From Desulfuromonas versatilis (GTDB taxonomy: Bacteria > Desulfobacterota > Desulfuromonadia > Desulfuromonadales > NIT-T3), in contig NZ_AP024355.1 in assembly GCF_019704135.1 (NCBI RefSeq), positions 806,001 through 870,000 on the forward strand: a stretch of DNA of 64,000 bases, written 5' to 3'. Shown one piece after another: positions 18,135 to 27,967 of the stretch. The notes under the pieces were generated by a model that saw only the letters and a list, made by a program, of their open reading frames with translations, was not told the DNA's origin and did no database searches. Both the position numbers and the translations under genes were made by a program. Positions within the stretch are counted from its first letter, which is position 1, and every line of letters starts with the position of its first letter.

Positions 18135-19991
18135 ATGAAAAGCCTGCTTGCAGCACTCGTCATCACCCTGGTCCAGGGAGGGGCGGCCCTGGCCGCCGAG
18201 GCCCCGGCCGCGGCCGCGACCATCAAGGCCAATCCCTACATCACCATACCGTTCTTCCTGGCGATCATCGCCGTCACCCTGTGCGTGGTGGTCTGGTCGG
18301 CCCGCCGGACCCACAGCGCCGCTGACTATTACACCGCCGGCGGCGGCATCACCGGCACCCAGAACGGCTGGGCCATCGCCGGAGACTACATGTCGGCGGC
18401 CTCGTTTCTGGGGATCTCGGGCCTGATCTCCCTCTACGGCTATGACGGCTTCATGTACTCGGTGGGATGGTTGGTGGCCTACATCACCGTGCTGCTGATC
18501 GTCGCCGAGCCCTGCCGCAACGCCGGCAAGTACACCCTGGGCGACATCCTCTCCTTCCGCACCGAGCCCAAACCGGTACGGGCGGTGGCCGCCATTTCCA
18601 CGGTGGCCGTTTCGACCTTCTACCTGACCGCCCAGATGGTCGGCGCCGGCAAGCTGATGCAGCTGCTGCTGGGGATCAACTACAACGTGGCGATCATCGG
18701 GGTCGGCGCGCTGATGGTGGTCTACGTGGTGTTCGGCGGCATGACCGCCACCACCTGGGTGCAGATCATCAAGGCCGGCCTGCTGATGACCGGGGCCACC
18801 CTGCTGGCGATCCTGGTGGCGGCCAAAGTCGGGTTCAACCCGCTGCGCTTCTTCGCCGAGATCGCCGGCGACCTCAACATCCAGGAGTGGGTACAGAAGG
18901 CGGTGCTCAAACACCCCACCCCCGAGGCGGGCATGGACTACGGCCAGCGCTTCCTCGAGCCGGGGTTGTTCCTGAAAAACCCCCTCGACCAGATCTCCCT
19001 GGGGATGGCTCTGGTGCTGGGTACCGCCGGCATGCCCCACATCCTGATGCGTTTCTTCACCGTCCCCACCGCCCAGGCGGCGCGCAAGTCGGTCATCATC
19101 GCCATGTTCATCATCGGCTCCTTCTACATCCTGACCACCCTGCTCGGCTTCGGCGCCGCCATCAACCTGAGCCCGCAGGCGGTCTCGGGCGTCGACAAGG
19201 GGGGCAACATGGCGGCCATGATGCTTGCCCAGAAGCTCGGCGGCGACGTGGCGCCGAGTCTCGGCGACATCTTCCTCGCCTTCCTCTGCGCGGTGGCCTT
19301 CGCCACCATCCTCGCGGTGGTCTCGGGCCTGGTGCTGGCCGCCTCGGCAGCCATCGCCCACGACATCTACGTCAACTTCATCAAGGACGGCCACGCCGAC
19401 CAGCATGAGCAGGTCATGGCCGCCCGCATCACCTCGTTGTGCGTCGGCACGGTGGCGATCATCATCGGCATCGCCGCCGAGAAGCAGAACGTCGCCCACC
19501 TGGTGGCCCTGGCCTTCGCCGTGGCCTCCTCGGGCAACCTCCCGGTGGTGGTGCTGTCGCTGTTCTGGCGCAAGTTCAACACCGCCGGGGTGATCGCCGG
19601 CCTGGTGGTCGGCACGGTGGCGGCCATCGGCCTGGTGCTGGTTTCGCCGAACATGACCTATCCGAAGAAAATCGCCGCCGACGCCCAGAAGGTGGTCAGC
19701 GTGCTGCAGGAAAAACAGGCTTCCGGGGTCGCCCTGAGCGAGAAGGAACTCAAGGACCTGGACAAGGCGATGGCCGACTATGAGAAGAACAAGGACGGCT
19801 CCTCGCTGCTGGGCCTGGACGCGCCGCTGTTCACGCTGAAAAACCCCGGCATCGTCTCCATCCCGCTCGGCTTCATGGCCGCCATCCTCGGTGCCCTGGC
19901 CTTCCGCAGCCGCCGCTCGGAGGAGATGTTCGACGAGATCTACGTCCGCCAGAACACCGGCATCGGCATCTCCAAGGCCGTCGATCATTAA
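18135..19991 (+). CDS. actP: Cation/acetate symporter, sodium:solute symporter family
   Basis: A 618-residue SSS-family permease for acetate and related monocarboxylates. It has a cleavable-looking N-terminal segment ending AALAAEAP, then about thirteen helices. Characteristic sequences are DYYTAGGGITGTQNGWAIAG and DYMSAASFLGISGL in helix 1-2, VSTFYLTAQMVGAGKL, and GTAGMPHILMRFFTVPTA. A 70-residue charged insertion at about 510-570 is a feature of the ActP group in delta-proteobacteria and relatives. GAGGAG precedes the ATG. In these anaerobes acetate is a main electron donor, so the pair is probably central to growth. A strong terminator follows. Confidence 0.94.
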   Translation: MKSLLAALVITLVQGGAALAAEAPAAAATIKANPYITIPFFLAIIAVTLCVVVWSARRTHSAADYYTAGGGITGTQNGWAIAGDYMSAASFLGISGLISLYGYDGFMYSVGWLVAYITVLLIVAEPCRNAGKYTLGDILSFRTEPKPVRAVAAISTVAVSTFYLTAQMVGAGKLMQLLLGINYNVAIIGVGALMVVYVVFGGMTATTWVQIIKAGLLMTGATLLAILVAAKVGFNPLRFFAEIAGDLNIQEWVQKAVLKHPTPEAGMDYGQRFLEPGLFLKNPLDQISLGMALVLGTAGMPHILMRFFTVPTAQAARKSVIIAMFIIGSFYILTTLLGFGAAINLSPQAVSGVDKGGNMAAMMLAQKLGGDVAPSLGDIFLAFLCAVAFATILAVVSGLVLAASAAIAHDIYVNFIKDGHADQHEQVMAARITSLCVGTVAIIIGIAAEKQNVAHLVALAFAVASSGNLPVVVLSLFWRKFNTAGVIAGLVVGTVAAIGLVLVSPNMTYPKKIAADAQKVVSVLQEKQASGVALSEKELKDLDKAMADYEKNKDGSSLLGLDAPLFTLKNPGIVSIPLGFMAAILGALAFRSRRSEEMFDEIYVRQNTGIGISKAVDH

Positions 19992-20055
19992 GATATCGAG
20001 GGGCCCTTTCCCTCGGGTCCGGGGGGGCGTAGGCCTCCACCGACCCAGTGCCGTG

Positions 20056-20089
20056 GCCCGGGAGTGGTTTCACTCCCGGGCTTTTTTTT
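20056..20089 (+). terminator. Intrinsic terminator after actP
   Basis: A perfect 11-bp stem (GCCCGGGAGTG / CACTCCCGGGC) with a GTTT loop is followed by eight T residues on the plus strand. Confidence 0.95.
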
Positions 20090-20109
20090 CGCCCTGGCCG
20101 AGTCCGGCG

Positions 20110-21183
20110 TCATTCCCCCTGGCGGGGCGCCGGCAGCAATTCCGCCCGGTACAGGTCCAGGACGAACAGGGCCAGGGCCAGGATGAGCGGCCCCAGGACC
20201 ACGCCGACGAAACCGAAGGCGCCGATGCCGCCGAGAACCCCGATCACCACCACGAGCAAGGGGATCTTCCCCCGGCCGCTGATGAACAGCGGGCGCAGGA
20301 CGTTGTCCACCGAACTGACCAGGAAGGCGCCCCAGCACAGCAGGAATATGCCGAGGGCGATCTCCCCCCGCAGCAGCAGGTAGCCCGCCCCGGGGAGCCA
20401 GAACGGCAGGGTCCCCACCATCGGGATCAGGGCGAAAATGGCCATCAGCACCCCGAACAGCACCGGCGAGGGGAGCCCGCAGATCCAGAAGCCGATGCCG
20501 CCCAGGGTGCCCTGGACGACGCAGGTCAGGAACACGCCGTAAATGACCGCCGAAAGGATCCCCTCGACCCGGCGCCCGAGCTGCAGCCGGTCCTCCTCGC
20601 GCAGCGGCACCAGCGACCAGAAACGCTGCAGCATCCGGCTTCCGTCCCGGTAGAAAAAGAACAAGGCCATGACCAGGATCATCATCTTGAGCAGAAAGAG
20701 GAAGAAGTTCTTGAGGATCTCGGTGGTATACCCGGCCAGAAATCCCATCGCCTTCTGCGCCGCAGGCAGGAGGGCCTTCTCGGGGTCGAGGTCGACCCGG
20801 GCCAGCCAGGGCCGCAGCTTCTCCCAGGCGGGAGCGATGGCAGGATGGGCGGTCAGTTGGCCGAGGCCGAGGATCTGCTCCTTGAATTGCCCGGCTTCCA
20901 GGTACCGGTACATCTGGGTGACTTCCTGGGTCAACAGCAGCAGGATCATCACCATGGGCACCACCACGGTCAGGACCACCGCGGGGGTCATGAGGCAGGC
21001 GGCCAGCAGGTCCCTGCCCCGCAGCCAGGCATGCAGCTTTTTGTAGACGGGACGGGTCAGGATGCCGATCACCGCCGCCCAGGCCAGCACCCGCAGAAAG
21101 GGGGCGACAACCTGAAACACCAGGTTGAGGTAGAACAGCAAAAAGGCAAAGGTCAACAGGGCGAAAAACAGCTTGCGTTCCAT
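20110..21183 (-). CDS. AI-2E family transporter (PerM/TqsA-like)
   Basis: A 357-residue membrane protein with about seven to eight helices. It has two N-terminal helices, a large amphipathic middle region (about 95-170), and C-terminal helices containing the family segments FALIPMVGTLPFWLPGAGYL and SVDNVLRPLFISGRGKIP, the latter being the most conserved signature. Members export diverse small solutes or ions; an autoinducer-2 role should not be assumed. The start has CGGAG upstream. It is convergent with actP and ends just past that gene's terminator. Confidence 0.9.
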   Translation of the reverse strand: MERKLFFALLTFAFLLFYLNLVFQVVAPFLRVLAWAAVIGILTRPVYKKLHAWLRGRDLLAACLMTPAVVLTVVVPMVMILLLLTQEVTQMYRYLEAGQFKEQILGLGQLTAHPAIAPAWEKLRPWLARVDLDPEKALLPAAQKAMGFLAGYTTEILKNFFLFLLKMMILVMALFFFYRDGSRMLQRFWSLVPLREEDRLQLGRRVEGILSAVIYGVFLTCVVQGTLGGIGFWICGLPSPVLFGVLMAIFALIPMVGTLPFWLPGAGYLLLRGEIALGIFLLCWGAFLVSSVDNVLRPLFISGRGKIPLLVVVIGVLGGIGAFGFVGVVLGPLILALALFVLDLYRAELLPAPRQGE

Positions 21184-21416
21184 GATTGCTCCGGGAGTCG
21201 GCTAATGTTTGCCTCAATTATTCATTGAAAAATTATTGGCGCAAGGACTATTCCGCCTGCCTGTTACGGGCTGGCCAGGCCAGTCGCCCGGGGGGCTGGA
21301 GGGCGCCGCCGGCCAGGCGCAAACTCCGGCTTCCTTTGCAATGGGAGCAAAATTCCAGTATGGTTCCGACAGATTCGTCAGGGAGGCCCTGCCTCCCCCA
21401 TGAGGAGACAAAGACC

Positions 21417-22010
21417 ATGCTGACCACCTTCATCAACGTCTATCTCAAGATGTTCATGATCCTCACCCCCTTTTTCGTCATGTCGGCCTTTTTGTCCATG
21501 ACCCGGGACTACAGCCCCGCCGAGCGGCGCAAGACCGCCACCAAGGTCACCGTCGCGGTGGTGGTGACCTGTTTCGTGCTCTACGTCTTCGGCCGCTACA
21601 TCTTCGATCTGTTCGGCATCACCCTTGACGCCTTCCGCATCGGCGCCGGGGCGGTGCTGTTTCTCTCGGCCATCGGCATGATCCAGGGCAAGGCCAGCGT
21701 CTCCCCCGGCGACTCCGAGCAGGAGGTGGCGGTGGTGCCCCTGGCCATCCCCATCACCGTCGGCCCGGGGACCATCGGCGCGCTGCTGGTCATGGGCGCC
21801 AGCCTCAAGACCATGCCGGAGAAGATCGTCGCCAGCGCGGCCCTGCTCTGCGCGGTGCTCTCGGTGGGCGGCTTGCTGCGGGTTGCCGGCCGGATGGAGA
21901 AGCTGCTCGGCCAGCAGGGGCTGGTGATCCTCACCAAGCTCACCGGTCTGTTCGTCTCGGCCATCGCCGCGCAGATCTTCTTTACCGGGGTAAAGAATTT
22001 TCTGGCCTGA
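21417..22010 (+). CDS. MarC family membrane protein
   Basis: A 197-residue protein with six helices matching the MarC family (once thought to affect multiple antibiotic resistance, function now unknown). The conserved PLAIPITVGPGTIGALLVMG lies near the middle and MFMILTPFFVMSAFLSMT at the start. GAGGAG precedes this ATG by nine bases, which decides it over an upstream extension lacking helices. It reads divergently from the AI-2E gene, with about 230 bases between that hold nothing else recognisable. Confidence 0.88.
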   Translation: MLTTFINVYLKMFMILTPFFVMSAFLSMTRDYSPAERRKTATKVTVAVVVTCFVLYVFGRYIFDLFGITLDAFRIGAGAVLFLSAIGMIQGKASVSPGDSEQEVAVVPLAIPITVGPGTIGALLVMGASLKTMPEKIVASAALLCAVLSVGGLLRVAGRMEKLLGQQGLVILTKLTGLFVSAIAAQIFFTGVKNFLA

Positions 22011-22125
22011 GGCCCTCGCTCTTCATGGTCTTGGCGAAGCTGTTGCAGGATTCCGCCCGAGTCGTTATCATTAGGGCCTGGAATATCCGCTGAAACCTTT
22101 CAGCCCTGCCACCGACGGATCGCCG

Positions 22126-23805
22126 ATGTACAACGAATATTTCGGTCTTGCCGAAACCCCCTTCTCCATCGCCCCGGACCCCCGCTACCTGTACATGAGC
22201 GAAGCGCACCGCGAGGCGCTGGCGCACCTGCTCTACGGGGTGAGCAGTGACGGGGGGTTCGTGCTGCTGACCGGCGAGGTGGGCACCGGCAAGACCACGG
22301 TCTGTCGCTGCCTGCTGGAGCAGCTGCCCGAGGATGTCGAGGTCGCCTACGTCATCAACCCCAAGCAGACCTCGGCGGAACTGCTCGCCACCATCTGCGA
22401 CGACCTCGGCATCGCCTTTCCCGAGGGGAACTCCAGCATCAAGGTCTTCGTCGACCGGATCAACGCTTACCTGCTCGATGCCCATGGCCGCGGCCGCAAG
22501 ACCGTGCTGGTCATCGACGAGGCGCAGAACCTCAGCCCCGATGTCCTCGAGCAGTTGCGCCTGCTGACCAACCTGGAGACCAGCCAGCGCAAGCTGCTGC
22601 AGATCATCCTGCTCGGCCAGCCCGAACTGCTGCAATTGCTGGCGCGGCCGGACCTGCGGCAACTCTCCCAGCGCATCACCGCCCGCTACCACCTCGGCCC
22701 CCTCTCCCGCAAGGAGGTGGGCACCTACGTCAACCACCGGCTGGCGGTCGCCGGGCTGCGCAGCCAGCTTTTCCCCCCCGCCACCCTCGACCGCCTGCAC
22801 AAGCTGACCGGGGGAGTCCCCCGGCTGATCAACGTCCTCTGCGACCGGGCTCTGCTGGGGGCTTACGTCAAGGGGGAGGGCGAAGTCAACCGCCGGACCC
22901 TGCGTCAGGCGGCCCGCGAGGTGCTGGGCGAGATGCAGTCCCCCCCGCGTCTGACCCTGCCGGTGCGCTGGCTGGCTGCGGGGGTGATTCTGGTGGCGGC
23001 GGTCCTCGGCCTGGCGACCCTCTACTTTCGCCCCGAGCTGCTTTCCGCGGCTCTGAAGCCGGCCCAACAGGGGCCCGCGGCGCCGCTCCCCGAGCCTGCG
23101 GCCGACCCGCCCCAGGCCGCCGCCGAAGGCGAGCCGGGGGCCCTGGTCATCGTCGCAGCCGGCGCCGGCGATGCCTCCGAAAAACCGCTTTCCTGGCCGG
23201 CCGAGCTTCCCATCGAGCAGAGCAAAACCCTGGCCTTCGAGAGCCTGTTCCAGGCCTGGGGGATGGAATACCAGGGCGCCGACGGCAACGCCTGCGACCA
23301 TGCCGAAAGCCTGGGGATGCGTTGCCTGCACCGTCGCGGCAGCCTGGGCAGCCTGCGGCAGCTCGACCTGCCGGCGGTGCTGCGGGTGGTCAGTGCCCCG
23401 GGCGAGGAGTTTTTCGCCACCCTGGTCTCCCTGCGGGGGGACCGGGCGACGTTCGCCCTGGGGCCGGAGACCCGCGTCGTCTCGGTGCGCGACCTGGAAT
23501 CGATCTGGTTCGGCGAGTTCTCCCTGCTTTGGCGCGTCCCCGGCAACTATCGCCGCCTGGTCGCCCCCGGTGGCCGGGGCCCGGAGGTGGCCTGGCTCGA
23601 CGAGCAGCTGGCGCGCATTTACAACCGGGCTCCCGATGCCCGCCGCGATCCGATTCTCGAAGGGCCGCTGCTCGCCGAGCTCAAGGCCTTCCAGCTTCGA
23701 GAAGGGCTGGAGCCCGACGGTATCCTGGGAACCAACACCCTGATCCGGCTCAACGCGGCCCTCGACCCGCGGATTCCGAAACTTTTGGCCCCGCGAGAGG
23801 AATAG
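22126..23805 (+). CDS. gspA: GspA/ExeA-type AAA ATPase with peptidoglycan-binding domain
   Basis: A 559-residue inner-membrane ATPase that, with GspB, helps assemble the type II secretion secretin through the peptidoglycan. It has an AAA+ domain (about 1-270) with Walker A GEVGTGKTT at 50-58 and Walker B VLVIDEAQ, one transmembrane helix near 283-303, a periplasmic Pro/Ala-rich linker, a C39-like or unknown region, and a peptidoglycan-binding domain 1 at the C-terminus (AFQLREGLEPDGILGTNT). gspB starts seven bases downstream. No other gsp genes are in the window, so the pair is physically apart from any secretion cluster. Confidence 0.9.
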   Translation: MYNEYFGLAETPFSIAPDPRYLYMSEAHREALAHLLYGVSSDGGFVLLTGEVGTGKTTVCRCLLEQLPEDVEVAYVINPKQTSAELLATICDDLGIAFPEGNSSIKVFVDRINAYLLDAHGRGRKTVLVIDEAQNLSPDVLEQLRLLTNLETSQRKLLQIILLGQPELLQLLARPDLRQLSQRITARYHLGPLSRKEVGTYVNHRLAVAGLRSQLFPPATLDRLHKLTGGVPRLINVLCDRALLGAYVKGEGEVNRRTLRQAAREVLGEMQSPPRLTLPVRWLAAGVILVAAVLGLATLYFRPELLSAALKPAQQGPAAPLPEPAADPPQAAAEGEPGALVIVAAGAGDASEKPLSWPAELPIEQSKTLAFESLFQAWGMEYQGADGNACDHAESLGMRCLHRRGSLGSLRQLDLPAVLRVVSAPGEEFFATLVSLRGDRATFALGPETRVVSVRDLESIWFGEFSLLWRVPGNYRRLVAPGGRGPEVAWLDEQLARIYNRAPDARRDPILEGPLLAELKAFQLREGLEPDGILGTNTLIRLNAALDPRIPKLLAPREE

Positions 23806-23811
23806 GCAGGC

Positions 23812-24603
23812 ATGTCGTTTATTCTCGATGCATTGAAGAAGTCCGACCGCAAGCGGCAGCGGGCCGGCGTCCCCGACCTGCAGACGGTGCACGCCCCGGT
23901 GCCGCCCGGCCGCAGAAAACGTCCGCTCTGGCCCTGGCTGCTGGTGGTTGCGCTGCTGCTCAACGCCGGTCTGGTCGCCTGGTGGCTCGCATCCTCCTCG
24001 CAGCGGACCCCGGTCGTCCAGGCGCCGCCGCAGCCGCAGCCCGCCCCCCAGCCGCAACCCGCCGCCACGGCGGCCAGGCCCGCTGCCGAGCCGCCGTCGG
24101 CCCCCAGGCCGGCGCCGGCTGCCCCGGCCGCCTCCGTTACTCCGAAGCAGGTGCCCGAAGCGGTCGTCCAGGCCCCTGAAGAGCCCCGGCCCCAGCCGGT
24201 TCCCGTCGCGGCGGCGAGCGAACCGCCAGCGGAGGTTTCCCCGCCCGCTCCGGCTCCGCCGCTCCCCGCGGCGCAGCCCGCTGTCGAACCCGAACCTGCC
24301 GTCGAGCCCGAGGCCGAACCCGCCGCCCCAACCCCGGTGGTGGCCGAGTCCCGCACCTATGAGTTCGATGCCCTGCCGGCTTCGGTGCGCAGCGGCATCC
24401 CCGCGTTGACCCTGTCGGTGCATTTCTACACCCCCCGGGTCAGCGCGCGGATGGTGCGCATCAACGACCGGATTCTGCGCGAAGGCGATGTCCTGAGCAA
24501 TGGGCTGGTGCTCGAGGAGATCACCCCCGAGGGGGTGATATTCAGCTACCAGGGGTACCGCTTCAGAATTCTCCACCTTTCCAGCGGGCGGGCAAATTAT
24601 TGA
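23812..24603 (+). CDS. gspB: GspB-like general secretion assembly protein
   Basis: A 263-residue bitopic membrane protein. It begins MSFILDALKKSDRKRQR, the very conserved cytosolic N-terminus of GspB, has one helix at about 42-60, a 110-residue Pro/Ala/Glu-rich periplasmic spacer, and a C-terminal globular domain with SVHFYTPRVSARMVRIND and REGDVLSNGLVLEEITPEG, the GspB domain. The long spacer would let it span the periplasm. It forms a complex with GspA. AGAGGAA precedes the ATG and a strong terminator follows. Confidence 0.92.
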   Translation: MSFILDALKKSDRKRQRAGVPDLQTVHAPVPPGRRKRPLWPWLLVVALLLNAGLVAWWLASSSQRTPVVQAPPQPQPAPQPQPAATAARPAAEPPSAPRPAPAAPAASVTPKQVPEAVVQAPEEPRPQPVPVAAASEPPAEVSPPAPAPPLPAAQPAVEPEPAVEPEAEPAAPTPVVAESRTYEFDALPASVRSGIPALTLSVHFYTPRVSARMVRINDRILREGDVLSNGLVLEEITPEGVIFSYQGYRFRILHLSSGRANY

Positions 24604-24630
24604 AAATTCCGCTTTCCGGTCACCGCCGGC

Positions 24631-24661
24631 GGGGCAGGTCGCAACCTGCCCCGTTTTTTTT
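24631..24661 (+). terminator. Intrinsic terminator after gspB
   Basis: A nine-base stem (GGGGCAGGT / ACCTGCCCC) with a short loop is followed by G and then a run of nine T residues. Confidence 0.93.
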
Positions 24662-24664
24662 GCC

Positions 24665-24690
24665 TTGACTTCTAAGTCAAACGTTCGTTT
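24665..24690 (+). promoter_or_regulatory. Efflux operon promoter with two adjoining palindromes
   Basis: Two inverted repeats abut: TTGACTT-CT-AAGTCAA and AAACG-TT-CGTTT. The first overlaps a TTGACT -35-like box and an AT-rich -10 region follows. The second fits the pattern CAAAC-N4-GTTT known for PsrA-type TetR regulators. This is the likely autoregulatory operator of the tetR gene that begins about 47 bases downstream. The binding assignment is inferred from position and symmetry. Confidence 0.6.
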
Positions 24691-24736
24691 AAAATTATCG
24701 TATGATTGTTTCGACCCAGGTCCGAGGGGAGGGTTC

Positions 24737-25375
24737 ATGAGCCAACCAGATACCAAGCAGCGCATCCTCGATGCCGCCGAAAGCCTGTTCGCCCGCGAGG
24801 GGTTCCACAACACCTCATTGCGCGCCATCACCGGGCGGGCCGGGGCCAACCTGGCCGCGGTCAATTACCACTTCGGCAGCAAGGACGCTCTGGCCCAGGC
24901 GGTGCTCGAGCGGCGCTTGACCCCGCTCAACGAGGCCCGCCGGGGGGCCCTGGAGCAGGTCCGCCAGCAGGCCCGGGGCGCCGGACGGCCGCCGGGGGTG
25001 GAGGAGACCCTGCGCGCCTTCATCGAGCCGACCCTGGCCTTTCGCGAATCGGGCCCGGGCGCCCGGGATTTCATCAGCCTGGTCGGCCGCGCCCTGGGCG
25101 AACCGGACGGGGCCTTGCGCAGCCTGTTCATGCAGCTGATGCAGCCCACCTTCCAGGTCTTTTTCGAGGTCATGCGCGAGGCCCTGCCCCAGCAGCCGGC
25201 GCCCACGGTCTTCTGGCGCATGGTGTTCGCCCTCGGCTCCATGGGCCAGACCCTGTGCCTGCTCGACAAGCCCCTGCCGCTGCCGCCGGGGATCGAGCCG
25301 ACCCGCGATTCGCAGACCCTGCTCGGGCTGATGATCCCTTTTCTTGCTGCCGGAATGGAGGCGCCATGCGCTTGA
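24737..25375 (+). CDS. TetR-family repressor of the RND efflux operon
   Basis: A 212-residue regulator with an N-terminal helix-turn-helix: TKQRILDAAESLFAREGF, then TSLRAITGRAGANLAAVNYH and FGSKDALAQAVLERRL. The DNA-binding domain most resembles the PsrA-like branch of the family, with a ligand-binding C-terminal domain of about 150 residues. The gene is the first of four in the same direction and its stop overlaps the efflux-channel start by ten bases. It probably represses its own operon through the palindromes just upstream until an effector binds. The effector is unknown. Confidence 0.92.
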   Translation: MSQPDTKQRILDAAESLFAREGFHNTSLRAITGRAGANLAAVNYHFGSKDALAQAVLERRLTPLNEARRGALEQVRQQARGAGRPPGVEETLRAFIEPTLAFRESGPGARDFISLVGRALGEPDGALRSLFMQLMQPTFQVFFEVMREALPQQPAPTVFWRMVFALGSMGQTLCLLDKPLPLPPGIEPTRDSQTLLGLMIPFLAAGMEAPCA

Positions 25376-26769
25376 CCCTGCCTGCCCTGGCGCTGCTGCT
25401 GACCGGCCTGCTGCTGGCCGGCTGCGCGCTGCACCGCCCCGCCGAGATCAGTGCCCCGGCGCCGCTGCCGGAAGCCTTCACCCCGGCGCCCGGGCCCTCC
25501 GCCCCGCTCCCCGAGCGCTGGTGGCTCGCCTTCGGCGATCCGCAGCTCGAAGCCCTGGTCGAAGAGGCCCTGGGGGCCAACCTCGATATCGCCCGGGCCC
25601 TGGCCCGCCTGGAGCAGGCCGAAGCGGCCGGCCGCGCCGCCGAGGCGGCCCGCTACCCCTTTTTGAACCTGGAGGGGCAGACCAGGCGGGAGATGACCCC
25701 GGGGATCCTTGGCGAAGACACCGGCAACAGCTACCGGCTGTCGCTGGCCGCGGGCTTCGAGATCGATCTCTGGCAGAAGCTGAAGAACCGCAGCCTGGCC
25801 GCCGAGCTGGAAGGGCTGGCCGCGGCGGGCGAGGTGCAGACCCTGCTGCTGAGCACCTCGGCGCAGCTGGCCGATCTCTATTACCTGGTGGCCGAACAGC
25901 GCGCCCAGCTCGAGCTGACCGACCAGACCATCGCCTCCTTCGCCGACACCCTGGAGCGGGTCGAGCGGCGCTACCGCGAGGGGCTGGTGCCGGCCCTCGA
26001 TGTCTACCAGGCGCGCCAGACCCTGGCCGCCGCCCAGGCCCGCCGCCCCCAGTTCGAAGCCAGCCTGGAGCAGGCCCGCCACGCCCTGGCGGTGCTCCTC
26101 GGCCGCTATCCCGGGCAGCTTGCGGCCGACACCGTGGCCCTGGCCGAGATTCCGGCCTGGTTCCCCGCCGGGCTCCCCTCGCAGCTGCTGGCCCGCCGCC
26201 CCGACGTGGAGGCCGCCCTGCGGCGGGTCGAGGCGGGCGACGCCCGGGTGGCCGCGGCCATCGCCGAGCGCTTTCCCGCCTTCAACCTGCTCGGCGGCTA
26301 CGGTCGCAGCCGCACCGCCTTCAGCACCGGGGACATCACCGGCAGCTTCTGGAACCTGATTCTCAACCTGGCGCAGCCGGTGTTCGACGCCGGGCGGCGC
26401 AAGGCCGAGGTCGAGCGCAGCGAGGCCGCCTTCCGCGAAAGCCTGGCGGCCTATCACCAGGCGGTGCTGCGGGCCTTCCAGGAGGTGGAGGACGCCCTGA
26501 GCGGCAACCGCACCTCCGAGCAGCGCATCGCCCGGCTCGAGGAGCAGGTCGAGGCCACCCAGGCCTCGCTGCGGCTCTCCCTCGAGCGCTACCTGACCGG
26601 GCTCTCCGACTACCTGCCGGTGCTCACCGCCCAGGTGGCCCAGTTCAACGTCGAGAGCCAGCTGCTGGCCGCGCGCCGCCAGCTCATCGCCGATCGCATC
26701 AGCCTGGCCCGGGCCCTGGGCGGCACCTGGATGAACGAAGAACTCCAGCGCCGCCTGGCGCGGCAGTAA
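25366..26769 (+). CDS. Outer-membrane efflux lipoprotein (TolC/NodT family)
   Basis: A 467-residue outer-membrane factor of a tripartite RND pump. The signal peptide ends in a lipobox LLAGCALH, with the lipidated Cys near residue 19. Two OEP repeats follow, each with long amphipathic helices; characteristic sequences are ERRYREGLVPALDVYQAR and LARRPDVEAALRRVEAGDAR, the NodT-family hallmark. Translation is coupled to tetR through overlap of start and stop. The adaptor gene begins 17 bases after its stop. Confidence 0.93.
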   Translation: MRLTLPALALLLTGLLLAGCALHRPAEISAPAPLPEAFTPAPGPSAPLPERWWLAFGDPQLEALVEEALGANLDIARALARLEQAEAAGRAAEAARYPFLNLEGQTRREMTPGILGEDTGNSYRLSLAAGFEIDLWQKLKNRSLAAELEGLAAAGEVQTLLLSTSAQLADLYYLVAEQRAQLELTDQTIASFADTLERVERRYREGLVPALDVYQARQTLAAAQARRPQFEASLEQARHALAVLLGRYPGQLAADTVALAEIPAWFPAGLPSQLLARRPDVEAALRRVEAGDARVAAAIAERFPAFNLLGGYGRSRTAFSTGDITGSFWNLILNLAQPVFDAGRRKAEVERSEAAFRESLAAYHQAVLRAFQEVEDALSGNRTSEQRIARLEEQVEATQASLRLSLERYLTGLSDYLPVLTAQVAQFNVESQLLAARRQLIADRISLARALGGTWMNEELQRRLARQ

Positions 26770-26786
26770 ACCAAAGGAACGCAGCT

Positions 26787-27967
26787 ATGAGTCGAACCAC
26801 CAAAATTATCATGGCCCTGCTCGCCCTGCTCATCCTGGCCGGGGGCTTTTTCGCCATGCGCCTGATGATCGCCAGCCGCCCCGAACCTCATAAGGCCGCC
26901 CGGGAGAACCCCGGCGCCCTGGTGGAGACCCTGGCGGTGACCATCGGCGAGCGCCAGGTGCTGGTGCACGGCACCGGCACCGTCCAGCCCCGCCAGCAGG
27001 TGGAGATCGCCCCGCAGGTCAGCGGCCGGGCGCTGGAGGTTTCGCCGCGCCTGGTGGCCGGTGGCTACCTGCGCCGGGGCGAGGTGCTGTTTCGCATCGA
27101 GGATGCCGACTTTCGCCTGGCGGTGGACCGCGCCAAGGCGGCCCTGGCCCGGGCCGAGTTCGAGCTGGCCACGGTGCAGGGGCAGGCGCGGGTGGCCCGC
27201 CAGGAATGGCAGCGGCTGAAGCCCGCCGAGGCGCCGGACAACCCCCTGGCCCTCTACGAGCCGCAGCTGAAAAACGCCCAGGCGTCGCTGCTTTCGGCCG
27301 GGGCGGCCCTGCAGCAGGCCGAGCTCGAGCTCGAGCGGACCCTGGTGCGCGCTCCTTTCAACGGCATCATCCGCTCCGAGTCGGTGGACACCGGTCAGTA
27401 CCTGCGGGCGGGGAGCCCGGTGGCGGTTTTCGCCGGCACCGATCAGGCCGAGATCGTGGTGCCCCTGCCGCTGCACGAGCTGGGCTGGCTGCGGATCCCC
27501 CGGGCCGGTGAGGCCGGGGAGGGTTCGCCGGCAACGGTGAAGCTCGCCGCCGGCGAGCGCGTCTACCAATGGTCCGGGCGCATCGTCCGCTCGCTGGGGG
27601 ATGTCGACCCCCAGGGGCGCATGGCCCGGGTGGTGGTGGCGGTGGATGATCCCCACGGCCTGCAGGGCTCCGCCCAGGAGCGTCCGCCCCTGGCCCTGGG
27701 GAGCTTCGTCGAGGTGATACTGCAGGGGCAGACCCTGGAGAACGTGGCGGTGCTGCCCTCCAGCGCCCTGCGCGACGGCGAGCAGGTCTGGTTGATGAAC
27801 GACAGCCACCTCAAATTCCGTTCGGTGGAGGTGGTGCGCCGGGCCCGCTCCGAGGTGGTCATCGGTGCCGGTCTCGAACCCGGCGACCGGGTGGTGCTGA
27901 CCAACGTGGCCGGCGCCGCCGAGGGGATGAAGCTGCGCCCGGCGGCCGCCGCCGGGGAGAGCCGCCC

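Noticed and set aside
20110-21183. Naming this gene an autoinducer-2 exporter
   Set aside because: The AI-2E family is functionally mixed and there is no luxS or other quorum-sensing gene in the window.
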